Part shown: positions 40,621-52,500 of the stretch, piece after piece
Position numbering within the stretch: position 1 is the first letter of the stretch
Layout: each line of letters begins with the position of its first letter
Source of the DNA: Diprion similis
Taxonomy: Eukaryota > Arthropoda > Insecta > Hymenoptera > Diprionidae
Assembly (NCBI RefSeq): GCF_021155765.1
Contig: NC_060114.1
Location: forward strand, 17,776,501 to 17,840,500
Reading direction: 5' to 3'
DNA length: 64,000 bases
Made by a program: the position numbers and the translations under genes
The notes under the pieces: generated by a model
Databases searched by the model: none
Seen by the model: only the letters and a program-made list of their open reading frames with translations
What the model was told of the DNA's origin: nothing

Positions 40621-43600
40621 ATGGCGTCGTTTTCGTTCGACACGAATTTCAACGAAAAGCGAACAGCGTCTCGAAAATATCGTGACGTTAATCGCCAACC
40701 GAACAAAGATTATTCCGAAGTATGTCTGTTACTTATCAATTAATTCGTTGGAAAATAGCGGTTTGGTTCGCAGATAATTTCACTGTCATTTCGAGTACAA
40801 CCTAACCTAAGCTTGAATTCATTGTATATTTATGACAAAGCTCGTAGGCCGAATTATAATTCTAACGATGCGGGACCGCTGATTGTCTGTCAACTAGTCA
40901 GAAAAAAATTGATTCATGAATTCCCAAATCCCAAATTTTATCACGTTTTTTCATTACATTTCAATTTCACTCTAATCCTGTTTAATACTGTGCAAAAAAA
41001 AATGTGGTAGCTCAAAATGCACTGATTTTTATTTAAGGGAAATCCGAAATATTTCCCTTCCGAATCGAATGACTTTAACAAACTTTTAATTTGGTATCGA
41101 ACAATTCCCTACACGTTTGAAATAGTTTTCAGACATTTCGACACCTTTCTTTGGTATATCTTGTGGCCATTTAAAACTGACGTAACATTTAGCAGCAATC
41201 AGCTTTACTTTGACCTGATTTTACTGCTCAAATTATCACCGCAACGTATTGATCTTGATACTCCTTATTCTTTCAGGATGACTACGAAACTTCTGACTTA
41301 GATTTTGTCTATGACGACGCCGACACCCATGCCAATGAAATTGCAGAGCTGTATAGCTATACGGAAAAACATGAGCTCACGTATAATCTCAAAGTAATGC
41401 ATCTTCATTTTAAACCTATAAGTATCGAACAAGATATTCATTACGAAATGATTGATGAATGCATGAATCAAATTCTGGCTCTTCTTTGAAAATAGATAAA
41501 TATGCAAAATACTCGTCTCAATTTTTTAAACGATGAAAATGCTTCTTATCATTTTTAATATTTTGTTCAACCATCGCTTCAGGCATTCGAGGAGCAGATG
41601 GAACAGTATAACCTGCTCGCCTGGTGGCAAACGCATCCAACCTCACAGCAGAGATCCATAATTTACAAGCTGCTGAACCAGCTCGAAGTGTCGAATAAGC
41701 AGATCAGAATGAAAGCTGCCTGTTCGATCCTGTACCTGGCTCAAGGATCCTGGGCAGAAGTACAGTCGGACAAGGAACAACAAGACTGGACAAGGAAGAA
41801 TGTCATGCTGCTGTACGAGGCTGGAGTCTTTCCAGCGTTTGTGGAATTGCTCAACATCGAGATTGAGTCAGTTTGCTAGCTTTTCTAAACTCATAATCTT
41901 TCCTCTCTGCCTGGTTTTTTTACCTGCTTGTAAATTTTAGAATTACAATGCGATCCAGGAAGGCTCAGGCTGTTACTAGTATTGTCACGCTACCTTTTCA
42001 TTTCTAGAAACAGCGCAGCGGCCACATCAGCTTCACGGAAGTTGGCTGTGAGTTTGGCAGATTCGGTCGACCTCCGCGTGATTCTATCCGTTCTTTACAT
42101 CATTACCGAAGTGATGAGGGTCGAAGCTCTCGACATAGAGAACAGTCCTTACAAAAAAAATGTTGAAGCTTTCAAGGAAGAACTCAGTACGTCAAATTCT
42201 TGAATTTTTCTATTCAATCTTCCAACTAATAATCTGTTCCTTCCTGTAATACTTTTTTTTTTCTTCTTGACAATCTTCTCTTACAGTTCTAAATTGTTTT
42301 GGTTTATATTTCAATTGGTTTTATTTTAATTATGGATACAGTAAATCCATACGGAGAAGAATTACTAGCAGTGAAACTCCTCGGAATGGCAACGAGGTTC
42401 TGTAGCGGTTCGGCGTCACATTTCCCTATGAAAAAGGTCCTTCTACTTCTCTGGAAAGTTATTCTGGTGTCTCTTGGCGGCATTGAAACTTTAAGGGAAT
42501 TAAAAGCCACTTACAGAGCGGAGGCTGGATTGGATATTCAGGAGGAAGATACGATAGAAATCGCCAAGGGAATGAGATCCTGTTCGCCACCTGCTAGTGC
42601 TGCCGATCTGCTCGAAACACAGAATCAGAAAAGAAGCAACCGATCTTTTCGTAGAGTAAGTTTTTACATTCTACTGACCTTCCATTATTCTTCGGCTATG
42701 TGTAATATATTCGTTTATAAAGGCAATTTAAAATCTTATATGCAATGTAGAAATAACAGAAACTTCGATAAACCATATAGACTAAATATTATAAGGAATC
42801 CATCTGGATAATGCATTGAAAACTTAATTATACATCTGCAAATAATCGAGAATTTGGTTTGCAACTTTTTGCTTCTTAATACCTGTCGGCTTGCCGTTCA
42901 CCGTTTCTTGTATCAACGATATCGCCGCCTGTTCGCCGTCACGTCTGTACGTGCTCACGAGTAAGTCGTAATTTATTCCTGCTTCTGCTAAACTCGTCAT
43001 CGTGTTCTGTGATACGAAACCGTTCAACGGTTGCAACGTTCTTACAACGGCTGCAACTCTCTCATTGTTCCAGAATCTTTCTAAAGCTGCTGGTAAACTT
43101 TTCCAGCTGGTAGAAACTTGTTCTTCCGATAGATAGCATCTGGTTAGCTCTTCCAATAGGTAAACATTGCCAAGTGCGTCATGAGTTTCTTCAAGTTTGT
43201 AAGCTAATTTCCTCCATGCCATATGATGTAACTTGATACATTCGCCTGGAAATTTCTTTTTGAAAAGCGGTAGCGTGTCCGCAAAGCCGTCGATAATTTC
43301 ACCAGCTTTGTTAAGAGCGCTCGCATTCCTCAGAACGCCTGCATTCCTCATAGCGCGAATCAAACGAGGTGCGTCAAATTTAAAACAGTTGTGCGCGACC
43401 AAAACACAAGGCCTTCCGAAGTTTCGAAGGTACGTAAGCATGTCTCTAATCACTCTGGATAAAGGATATGATTGCACCCTTTGTCCGTGCAGCAATAGTT
43501 TTCCATCCACATTACTAAGACCAGTTAATTGAGTTGCCATCCAGTTCACCTTTTGAGTGGGATTAATATATTCATTGAATACATCATCGCCATACTTCAT

Positions 43601-46600
43601 TGCAATTTGCAAAATGTCGCACGTTCTTTCCAAACCACCGGTCTCAACGTCAAAGTAAACCATGCATACTTTATTATATCGCATGGCAAGTTTCTGCAGA
43701 ACTGCCGATGTTTACTGTAAACATATCAATAAATACAATATTATTTTTTTTTCCTCCCACCCTCAACGATGCGTCACTTGTTCGTGAATTTTTGTTACAA
43801 CAAAAAAACTTGTCACCTGACCAGTTTTATCAGCATAAAACACACACTGAAAATTTCTTGGTTGCAAATTCTTTTCTGAACAACTGTTAACACCATTGAT
43901 GATGCGTAAATCTTAATTGTTGTCTAAATTTCACGATATCAGACTTGTTTGAGATTAAATATTTTCAGAATAATACGCAAGACTTGTGGAAAAATAGAAC
44001 GAAAGTTTTTTTCCAAAGAGCTTCAAATTTTCACAAAACATCAGAGTTTCACTAACAACGAACTGTAGCATGTAACAACCTCTTGTTAATATAGAGAAAA
44101 ACAGTTGATCAAAGAGGTACATCGATGTTTTTAAACAAATTCTTGGGTGAATTTTCAGAGTTTTTGCAACAGGAAAAGCAAAAGAAAAGGTTCTACAGAG
44201 AGAATTACTTCACTTCAACATTTTTTGGTTTATCGTGTATCAAATTCTGAATGTAGTTAGCCGAAAATAAGATGATCCCAAATATAAGACGCATCCGTTG
44301 TCAAAGGGAAACTTTGATAAACAAATCCTTACTGGATATAATTTTTTTTTTACTAAAATACATGTGAAAGTGTACAATTAGTGCACCGATTGTTGTATTC
44401 TGGATAAAAAAGATTTCATGATGTAATTCTATAATTATTACTAAATTATCGCTATTCTTGTACACACATGTTCTAATCATCTCTAGCTTTTCCGAGGCAT
44501 ACTAACCGTGAAAGCTCGCCTTTCAACAATTTATTACAATTTTCGACATTTGTGTCCCCGTTTCAAACACACCCGGGTTTTGAGAATTTAAAAAAGGGAG
44601 AAAACCGCGTCTTATTTTCCTGCAAATACGGTAATGAATAGAATAGGTCAGTTACTTACTTTGTTCTCGATAACGTGTCTCAGACACACGATAGCAATGA
44701 CGTTCTCAAAGCCACTGAGGCTACACTCTTCAGAGGCCAGATATTATTTTGTAAACACTGTCCGATCGTGTGCGTGTATTCAATGGAAGTTTCCGTTGCA
44801 CCTTTAGTAGTAGAGGAGAAGGCTAGTGATCTCGTTACTTGAGTCACCATGAAATCCGAGATGCCTTGTGTAAGTTCGTTCAGAGTATTGGTGTTCCTGA
44901 GAGCGTCCGCTCCACTCTACCTTCCTCTCTTCAGCATAGCCAAAATAAGAAGCACCTTCTATATTCCAGGGTCGACATTTTCAGGTTTAATCACTTATCA
45001 ATACAGACAATATTTATCACTTACCTACGTTTACAGATGCTGATGAAACAGAGTTCGTTGGACGAGCCAGAATTGGCGATAGACTTTGATGGCGCCAGGG
45101 GAAATTCGGGACAAGAGTCTAACTATGATGACGAAGGTTTTGAAGATCAGATACAGTTTTCAACTCCCCAACATAATCAGACTGAGTCAAGATCGAGTAC
45201 TCCGGAATCTACAAAAGCAAAAGGTAGAACAAATCGGATGAAATCAAAGTTAAGCTGCATGTAAAATCACTGGCTCTAACTGTTTTATTGATTTCACTTC
45301 ATTTGACAAAACAGTGGGACTCCCATGGACTCCTAAAGTAAGACAAAAGGACGTAGACACATTTTTAGCTGTTTCAAGAATGAAATTCGTCGGTTACAAA
45401 CTGCAAGGGGATCGTGAAAGCTTGGCTGGCCTACCACAGCCCATTCACGAAGGTGTAAACACCCTGAAAAAGGTTGGTCAACATCATCTTATGAGTTTCC
45501 AATTTCATTCGGCATCTTCGATTTTATCGTAAGCATTTTTTCTGTTAGGGTTTTATACTGCGTTTACATGTTTCAGAAACAACAAGCAAATATTCTAGTC
45601 ACTTATAATAAGAATCCGATTTCTATTAAAGTAATTTCGATTGTTTTTTCGTGTTTAGCACATGTACACGTCCCTGGCTGAAATTCAGATTCAAAAGGAA
45701 GAAGAAATGGCTAGAAATCCAATGAGTACACCCGAGCCAATGCCACGTCAGACGCCAACTGAAATCTTATACCAAGCAATTCTGGCTAATCTTCCGCAGT
45801 ACAAAATCGCGCTCTTAAAAATACTGCTAGCAGCTGCACCAACGAGCAAAGCCAAAACCGACACAATTAACATTGTGGCTGACGTGCTGCCGGAGGAAAT
45901 GCCGTAAGATTATATTAATTGAAGAAAAGACAACATTACTTGTTTTAAATGTCGAATCAACTATCTTAAATTGGACAAAAATAGAATCTCGAACACGTTT
46001 CTAATACTCGTAATCATATTTTTTCCTGCAGAATAACTGTACTGCAATCAATGAAGCTGGGAATTGACGTCAGTCGTCACAAAGAAATAATCGTCAAAGC
46101 CGTATCAGCGATATTACTATTGCTGCTGAAACACTTTAAACTGAACCATGTTTATCAGTTCGAATTCATGTCCCAGCATCTGGTATTCGCAAACTGCATA
46201 CCATTGGTTTTGAAATTTTTGAATCAAAACGTGATGACTTACATCGAAGCGGAAAACTTGTGAGTCATATCTGTTCCTCATTGTAAAGTAACCACCTGAA
46301 ACATTCGTTTATTTAATATAAGTATAACTCTTCACGTTTTTCCTTCACTTTTTAGCATTCCAATCTTAGATTTCCCCTCATGCGTAATTGGAGATCAGCC
46401 CGAACTTACTGCAGAAACTCTTGAAATTGGAGATGGAAAGCCTTACTGTTGGCGCAACATATTTTCCTGTATCAATCTTTTGAGAATCCTGAACAAACTC
46501 ACCAAATGGAAGCACAGCAGAATAATGGTGCGAATTTATTAGTTTGTTTTTTTTACTAAATTTCGCTAAACTCGCTGATTGAATGATGGACGAAAAGCGA

Positions 46601-47487
46601 AAACCAACGAAAACACAGTCAATCAGTTTCGTTCAGTCTTACATTTTTCATTTTATTATTCGCCAAATTTCACACATTTGACGTTATAATTCTGCCTTAG
46701 ATGCTCGTGGTGTTTAAATCCGCACCAATATTGAAGCGCACTTTGAAAGTGAGACACGGAATGATGCAGCTGTACGTTTTGAAGCTTTTAAAAATGCAGA
46801 CTAAGTACCTAGGCAGGCAATGGCGAAAATCGAATATGAAAACAATCAGTGCGATTTACGGCAAAGTCCGACATCGCCTAAACGACGATTGGGCTTACGG
46901 CAATGGTATGGAAAATCTTCAACCTCTGATTAAGGGTGTCACCTCGTGTGACGGCCGATTTTTTAAGCATTTTCTCGGCATTTTTTTTACTACCAATGAA
47001 AAGATACAACTTTGAACTTTTTATGATACATTTACACAAAAATTAATTGTGAAAGTTCATAATTTTTTTATACAAAAAGTTCAAAGTTCTATCTTTTTAT
47101 TGGTTGTCGAGAAAAATGTCTAGAAAATGCTCCAGAAACCGACCATGACACGAGGTGACCCCCTGAACCGAGTGACGATGGGCGGTACACCATTTTTTCA
47201 TTACTCGATTGACTTTTTTAGATCTGGAGGCAAGACCGTGGGATTTTCAGGAGGAAGAGTGCGCGTTGCGCGCTTGTGTGGATCGCTTCAATAACCGTCG
47301 ATACACAAATAACGTTAGAGACAAAGAGATGGAACCGATGGATACGTTTGTCACGTCGGTTTTAGGTTCGGACGTTGAACTCACAGAGGAATTCAAACAA
47401 CACTACGAGTTGTGGTTACAGCAGGAGGTTTTCCAAGCTAGCATTAATTGGGACGAATTGTTACAGTCTTCAAACTATGAGGTGTAA
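40621..47487 (+). CDS. Strip: Striatin-interacting protein (STRIPAK complex subunit)
   Basis: Core subunit of the STRIPAK phosphatase-kinase complex, which joins PP2A to GCK kinases. Exons: 40621-40719, 41277-41393, 41583-41866, 42008-42186, 42342-42655, 45037-45223, 45315-45472, 45659-45903, 46032-46259, 46356-46527, 46701-46905, 47222-47487; 817 residues. The N1221 domain spans about residues 40-330 ([53 protein letters not shown]). An acidic, variable linker follows, then the conserved C-terminal domain ([59 protein letters not shown]). Intron 5 (42656-45036) holds the antisense exonuclease-like gene; intron 11 holds a fold-back element. Confidence 0.95.
42824..43684 (-). CDS. Intronless DEDDh-type 3'-5' exonuclease-like protein, nested in a STRIP intron
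   Basis: A 286-residue uninterrupted frame inside STRIP intron 5, antisense to it. The N terminus has the ExoI motif FDVET (Asp12, Glu14). ExoII is [10 protein letters not shown] (Asp104). The ExoIII position reads [11 protein letters not shown]: His168 and Ala170 are kept, but the expected Asp173 is Asn. The C-terminal ~100 residues, ending [17 protein letters not shown], are not recognised. The fold is that of the RNase T/DnaQ superfamily (the group of TREX, PolC-type and PML-exon-9-like domains). It could be a domesticated transposon-borne exonuclease or a retrocopy; no poly(A) trace or target duplication is seen. The Asn suggests reduced or altered catalysis, which is an inference. Confidence 0.75.
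   Translation of the reverse strand: MRYNKVCMVYFDVETGGLERTCDILQIAMKYGDDVFNEYINPTQKVNWMATQLTGLSNVDGKLLLHGQRVQSYPLSRVIRDMLTYLRNFGRPCVLVAHNCFKFDAPRLIRAMRNAGVLRNASALNKAGEIIDGFADTLPLFKKKFPGECIKLHHMAWRKLAYKLEETHDALGNVYLLEELTRCYLSEEQVSTSWKSLPAALERFWNNERVAAVVRTLQPLNGFVSQNTMTSLAEAGINYDLLVSTYRRDGEQAAISLIQETVNGKPTGIKKQKVANQILDYLQMYN
46934..47163. mobile_element. Fold-back MITE in STRIP intron 11
   Basis: Ends GGGTGTCACCTCGTGTGACGG and, read in reverse, GGGGGTCACCTCGTGTCATGG. Inner arms also pair (AAAGATACAACTTTGAACTT against AAGTTCAAAGTTCTATCTTT), so almost the whole 230 bp is a palindrome. It nearly fills the 316 bp intron. No coding capacity. Confidence 0.82.
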
Positions 47488-49595
47488 GGATTAAATTATT
47501 AATTAAATTATATTCATTAAAAACAATTACGTATCGATATAAATCTTGGCATCCAAGTAAATAAATCGTAGGTCATAGGTCGACATTGAAATTCACGTAA
47601 TCCTGTGTATGGCTAGTCCGGAGTCAAAGAATCCCTGTGACAAGTTTTTTGTTTTTCAATTGTAAATATTATGTAATGATCAATACCTAGTATTATTTAT
47701 ATTCATGTATGCAGAATGTATATTTAAGCTCAACAGTTGGCCCGAAAATTATAATCCGACCGAGCTTGTATCATAACCGACTTTTCAATTTTCTGTTATT
47801 CTTGTTTTTCGGAATTGTTATTATTAGTGTTGTTATTATTATTATTCAACTTTATAATCATATCAATTGATTCAACTATCGCGACCGCCCCCTGACGATT
47901 TCACGTTTCCTTGTTTTTCCTTTCTCAGCTTTTAAATATGCTCAGATGAAAACGTTCACGGCGAAATTATTCCTGGCTTTTTATAAGCATGTTGAACGTC
48001 GAATTCACTCCCACGTTAGTGTTAATTGCAAAAAAAAGTAATATTGTTACTATTTTGTTTTTTCTTTGTTCGCTTTATCTTTTAATTATCCAATTGACCA
48101 CTGCTCCAGTGATAAAGCCAGAAATTCGTCTAAAGATCTTTCGTGTTTTTCAGCAGTGCATAATTACTTATATCTAAACGCATCAAATTCGTTAGGCAGT
48201 TTTGTTTTTAACTCAACGATATTATTTGACATGATTTACACCTGAATATTTTTTTTTTGTTTTTGTTTTTATCTTGCGCAAGTATTTAATTTATCTACAC
48301 AATAAGTAAAATGAACTAAACTCCATCTAATGAATTCAAATTATTCGTCATCAGTGATTAGGCATGCACACGACACGTGCATGTATATTATATCTATATA
48401 TTTGTAACTTGATAAATTTTACAATAAATCGTGAAAACATATTAATTGAATAAAATAAAAAAACTTGCGGTAAAGTTATGAATTTCTGCTTGCGTCATAT
48501 TATGCGTAACAACGTTTGGCAGACGATGAAATTAATATTTCTCATGTACTTATAAACAAGTTTCAAGTTTGATCAACTTGTTGAAACCAGGACTGAAATA
48601 GAAGGCAAAAAGTATCTGCTGTTAGATGATAAAGGAGGTAATATTTCTCATCTATACCTTATAAATCGCTAGGTTTATTTTCTCTTTTTGAACTTTCAGG
48701 ATTTTAATTTATTTAACATATAATAATAATCTAATCTCATCGCAATTGATCCACAAGTCTCACATAGTGATGATAATTAAATAGAAACAACCCAAATGTG
48801 TGTCCCTTATTTATTACAAACATTCTGTGCTCGGTGTAAATGTTAAGACAGTGGGTAACGGAATGTAACGTAGATTGTTGATTTGGAATTTGTAATAAAC
48901 TTACGTACTTAGTGAGTATCAAGTTTGCCAGTATTCGTCATTTCGCTTCATTTTTCCGTTGCGTAAATATTTTTCTCTATTTTACTCAAAAATTTTATTG
49001 CTCATCACGGATGATCAAGTTATTGCATTCTTTTCAAAAGATTTCTTTTTCCTTTTTTTAAATAATATTATTAACAATAACATAGCCTAATAATTCTTAA
49101 ATATTTAAATATTTATCAAAAATATTGTACATTATTTGTCGTCGTGGTAGAATGCACGATTTCAACTATAATGTTGATTAATTTCATTTTTTATGGCTCG
49201 TTTATGTTGAAATGATTCTTATGTAACGCTTGAAAGCAACACGATCTATCGAATGATCGTTTAGACCGGAGAAGAATGTGTATAAAATAAAGAAATGCAA
49301 AATTTGTTGTATTTTACGTAAATATGATTACAAGAACAGCGTTGAGCAAGCTAGGAAGTAGTTTCCAGGAATGAGTTTAGAATTGTAAACGTCAATTCCG
49401 TGTAAAAGGAATATAAAAATAAAAAATTGAATGATTTAAATATCCGGGTCAAGTCTAGTTGTAATTAAACGGATTGAAAATTGTTTTCGCTAGATTCGAG
49501 ACTTATTTTATCGACTGATAACATCTTTACGCCGCGCCGGAAACATTTCTTCTACCAATAAAATATTACGACTTGCAATAAAACTGACGATTTAA
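47488..49595. other. Convergent 3' spacer between STRIP and G6PD
   Basis: AT-rich 2.1 kb with several AATAAA-like signals on both strands. It should hold both 3' UTRs. No coding exon, RNA gene or repeat element was recognised. Confidence 0.6.
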
Positions 49596-52500
49596 TTACT
49601 GATGATCAGGTTTCACCCATTTATAGGAACCATAGTACTTGAAATTGTTTTCTTTCGCTTTTTCGTTAGCTTCCTTGGGTCCTCGTGATCCATATCTGAA
49701 AAAATTTAGGCAATTTATAACAAAAGTGTATAAAATTTTTCAACTATAACTATAACAAGTCGGGAAAACTTCTTTCCTCGTCTCGTTCTGTGATCTATTA
49801 AGCATTGTACATACTCGTAAGGGATCGGCTGAATTTTTTCCTTCTCAATTCTATGGAGTAACGGGGTGAAAATTTTCCAAGCTTCGGCGAGTTCGTCACT
49901 CCTTACAAAGTGCATTTGCGAACCGCAGAATACATCTAAAATTAGTCTTTCGTATGCATCGGGCAGCTTGAGCTCCTAAATATCGAAACCCCGAGGAATA
50001 ATAAATTCGTTAAAGTTTTCTTCACGTTAATCAATTTCCAAGTATAAGTTAATAATGGCAAAACTTTACGCACCTTGTATCTACTGCCGTAGGTCAAATC
50101 CAACTCAGTTTCCTCCATGTCAAATGTTATGCCCGGAGATTTGGTCATCATTTTAATATAAATTGCTTCTCCAGGCTGCAATCGTATCACCAATTCATTT
50201 CTCTTTGGCTTACCATCGAATATATCTCCAGGCACATCTCTGTACTGAATTCGAACCTCTGCTTTGCGCTCATTCAATGCTAAGATAGAAAATTCTGTCA
50301 GTTATCATACAGTGTCGATCTTCTTGAAGACGATATTATCACTTCTGATGGTCAAATTCATTTTTTCAATTAAACCACGACGACGGCTTGTCAAGAATTC
50401 GAGATGTTCCTACCTTTTCCACACCTCAGGATGAACGGCACGTCGTCCCATCTTTCATTGTTAATTTTTACAACCGCCATGGCATAGGTTGGGGTGTTTG
50501 AACCAGCGGGAACGGTAGGGTCGTCCAGGTATCCGATTCTGGCATCGGGATCGTCGGAGTTGGGATTACCGACATACTGACCAAGCACGACGTCGTCCAA
50601 TTCAAGGGGGCTTATACATCGAAGTACCTTGACTTTCTCGTCTCTGATCACGAGGAATGGTAAAAATAATTAGGAAAAATTCCACGAGATAAAGTAATGA
50701 AAATCGATGAATAAAACATGCTAACCTAATGTCATCCGGATGGCAAGAGGCAGGTTTTTCCATCGCCACGAGAGACAGTATCTGAAGAAGGTGATTTTGC
50801 ATGACGTCTCTTATGATTCCAAACTCGTCGAAGTACCCGCCTCTTCCCTGAGTCCCGAACGGCTCTTTGAAAGAAATTTGAACCGAAGCTACGCTGTCCC
50901 TGTTCCAAGTTGGACTGAATATCCTGTTGCCAAATCTGAGTGTCATCAAATTCTGCACCATTTCTTTACCCAGGTAATGATCTATCCGGTACATTTGTTC
51001 CTCCTTGAAGAGCGACGCAAGGTGGTTAGAAAGTTGCTCAGATGAGGCGGCGTCACGTCCAAACGGTTTTTCTATAATTATCCTTGTCCAGCCTCTGGGA
51101 AATTGCGACGAAGATCATTTTATTTTCGAATGAAATTCTTATGAAAAAATTAGAAGTGTTAGTTCTACTTTGCTCACTTTTGGGCCATGCAGGTACTCCT
51201 AATGTGTGACGTGGATTCTTCGAAAACGGAGGGAGGCAGAGCCAGATAAAAGAGTCTGTGAGCCGCGGCAGCTTTTTCGAACTTCTCAAGTTCCTGATTC
51301 AGTAGTTCGAAGTCTCGTCTCACGTCGTACTTTCCAGAAACGTAATGATTCAAAGACCAGAATTCCTCATACTTTCCAGCCTCCTCGGGCTTGACGTTCA
51401 TATATTTATGGCAGTTTTCTCTGATGTTTTTCACCGTCAATTTACTGCGCGAGTATCCAAAGAATGTTGTTGTTTTTGGCAGCAGATTGTCTCTGAAGAG
51501 CCACCACAAAGTTGGGTAGATCTTCTTCTTGGCCAAGTCACCCTAAATTTTGAATGATTCATAATAAATGTAATATTATTTCACCGCTTTGTGCCAATTG
51601 TCAACACGATTTGACCAATTTATATCGTATTTCAAGTATAATAAAGATTACGTAAACTCACAGATGCTCCAAGAATTACAAAAATATGGGGTATCGAGCC
51701 GTCAAAGCGTGTTCCTTCCAGGTGATCCATTGTCGCGGATTTCAAAGACTGCCTGATGAAAGCTAGACTTTGCTCAATCGTTGTTTCTGCAATATAAGAC
51801 AGAAAATCAGTAACGGTTATTTACCTGACCATTTATTCAAGGGGTTTAACTGCTCGGTGACATCGTTGACTATAGTAAAAAAAGAAAACTTTCATGTTTT
51901 TTAGCCAACTTATGATAGGGATGATATTTAAAATGAATTGAAGAAAACTTTGAGGTATAATATAAATGTTTTGCAAATTCATCGTGTAAAAGGAGACAAA
52001 ATCTACCGCTATATCGTTAATTATAGTGGATAAGGTATCTAAAAAATCATGGTTGTTTTGAATAATGGCTTTCACATATTGCCCATTATCTAATAAGCAG
52101 AAAAAAACAAAATGTTTTTGTATCAAGTGAGTCTAAACTACCACATAGCAGTGCCAGAAATCATTATCAGCCACAGTTCGTTGTTATCGGAAGCCAATAA
52201 TGTGGGTATAATATCGACAAGAGTTTCCGATAGAAAATTATTTAATACTGTGTATTTTATACGAGCTGATAATGACTTTCATCAATATCACAATTTTGTT
52301 GAAAAACTATTCGTAGTACTTCAAGGGCGTACAACTGTAACAATAATAACGTCAAAATATGACCATTTGCAGTTTAATTTATATAATTAAATCCTTAAGA
52401 CTAAATCTTCTCCTTAGTTTGATTTTTTCCCGCAAATTTATCGTGAATAATAGCAACAGTAATTACATAGAAGTACATGACTCTAAAATACTTGACGAGG

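Noticed and set aside
51833-52126. Minus-strand frame of 97 codons just upstream of a G6PD exon
   Set aside because: AT-rich sequence with no family match, no splice support and hydrophobic low-information content.
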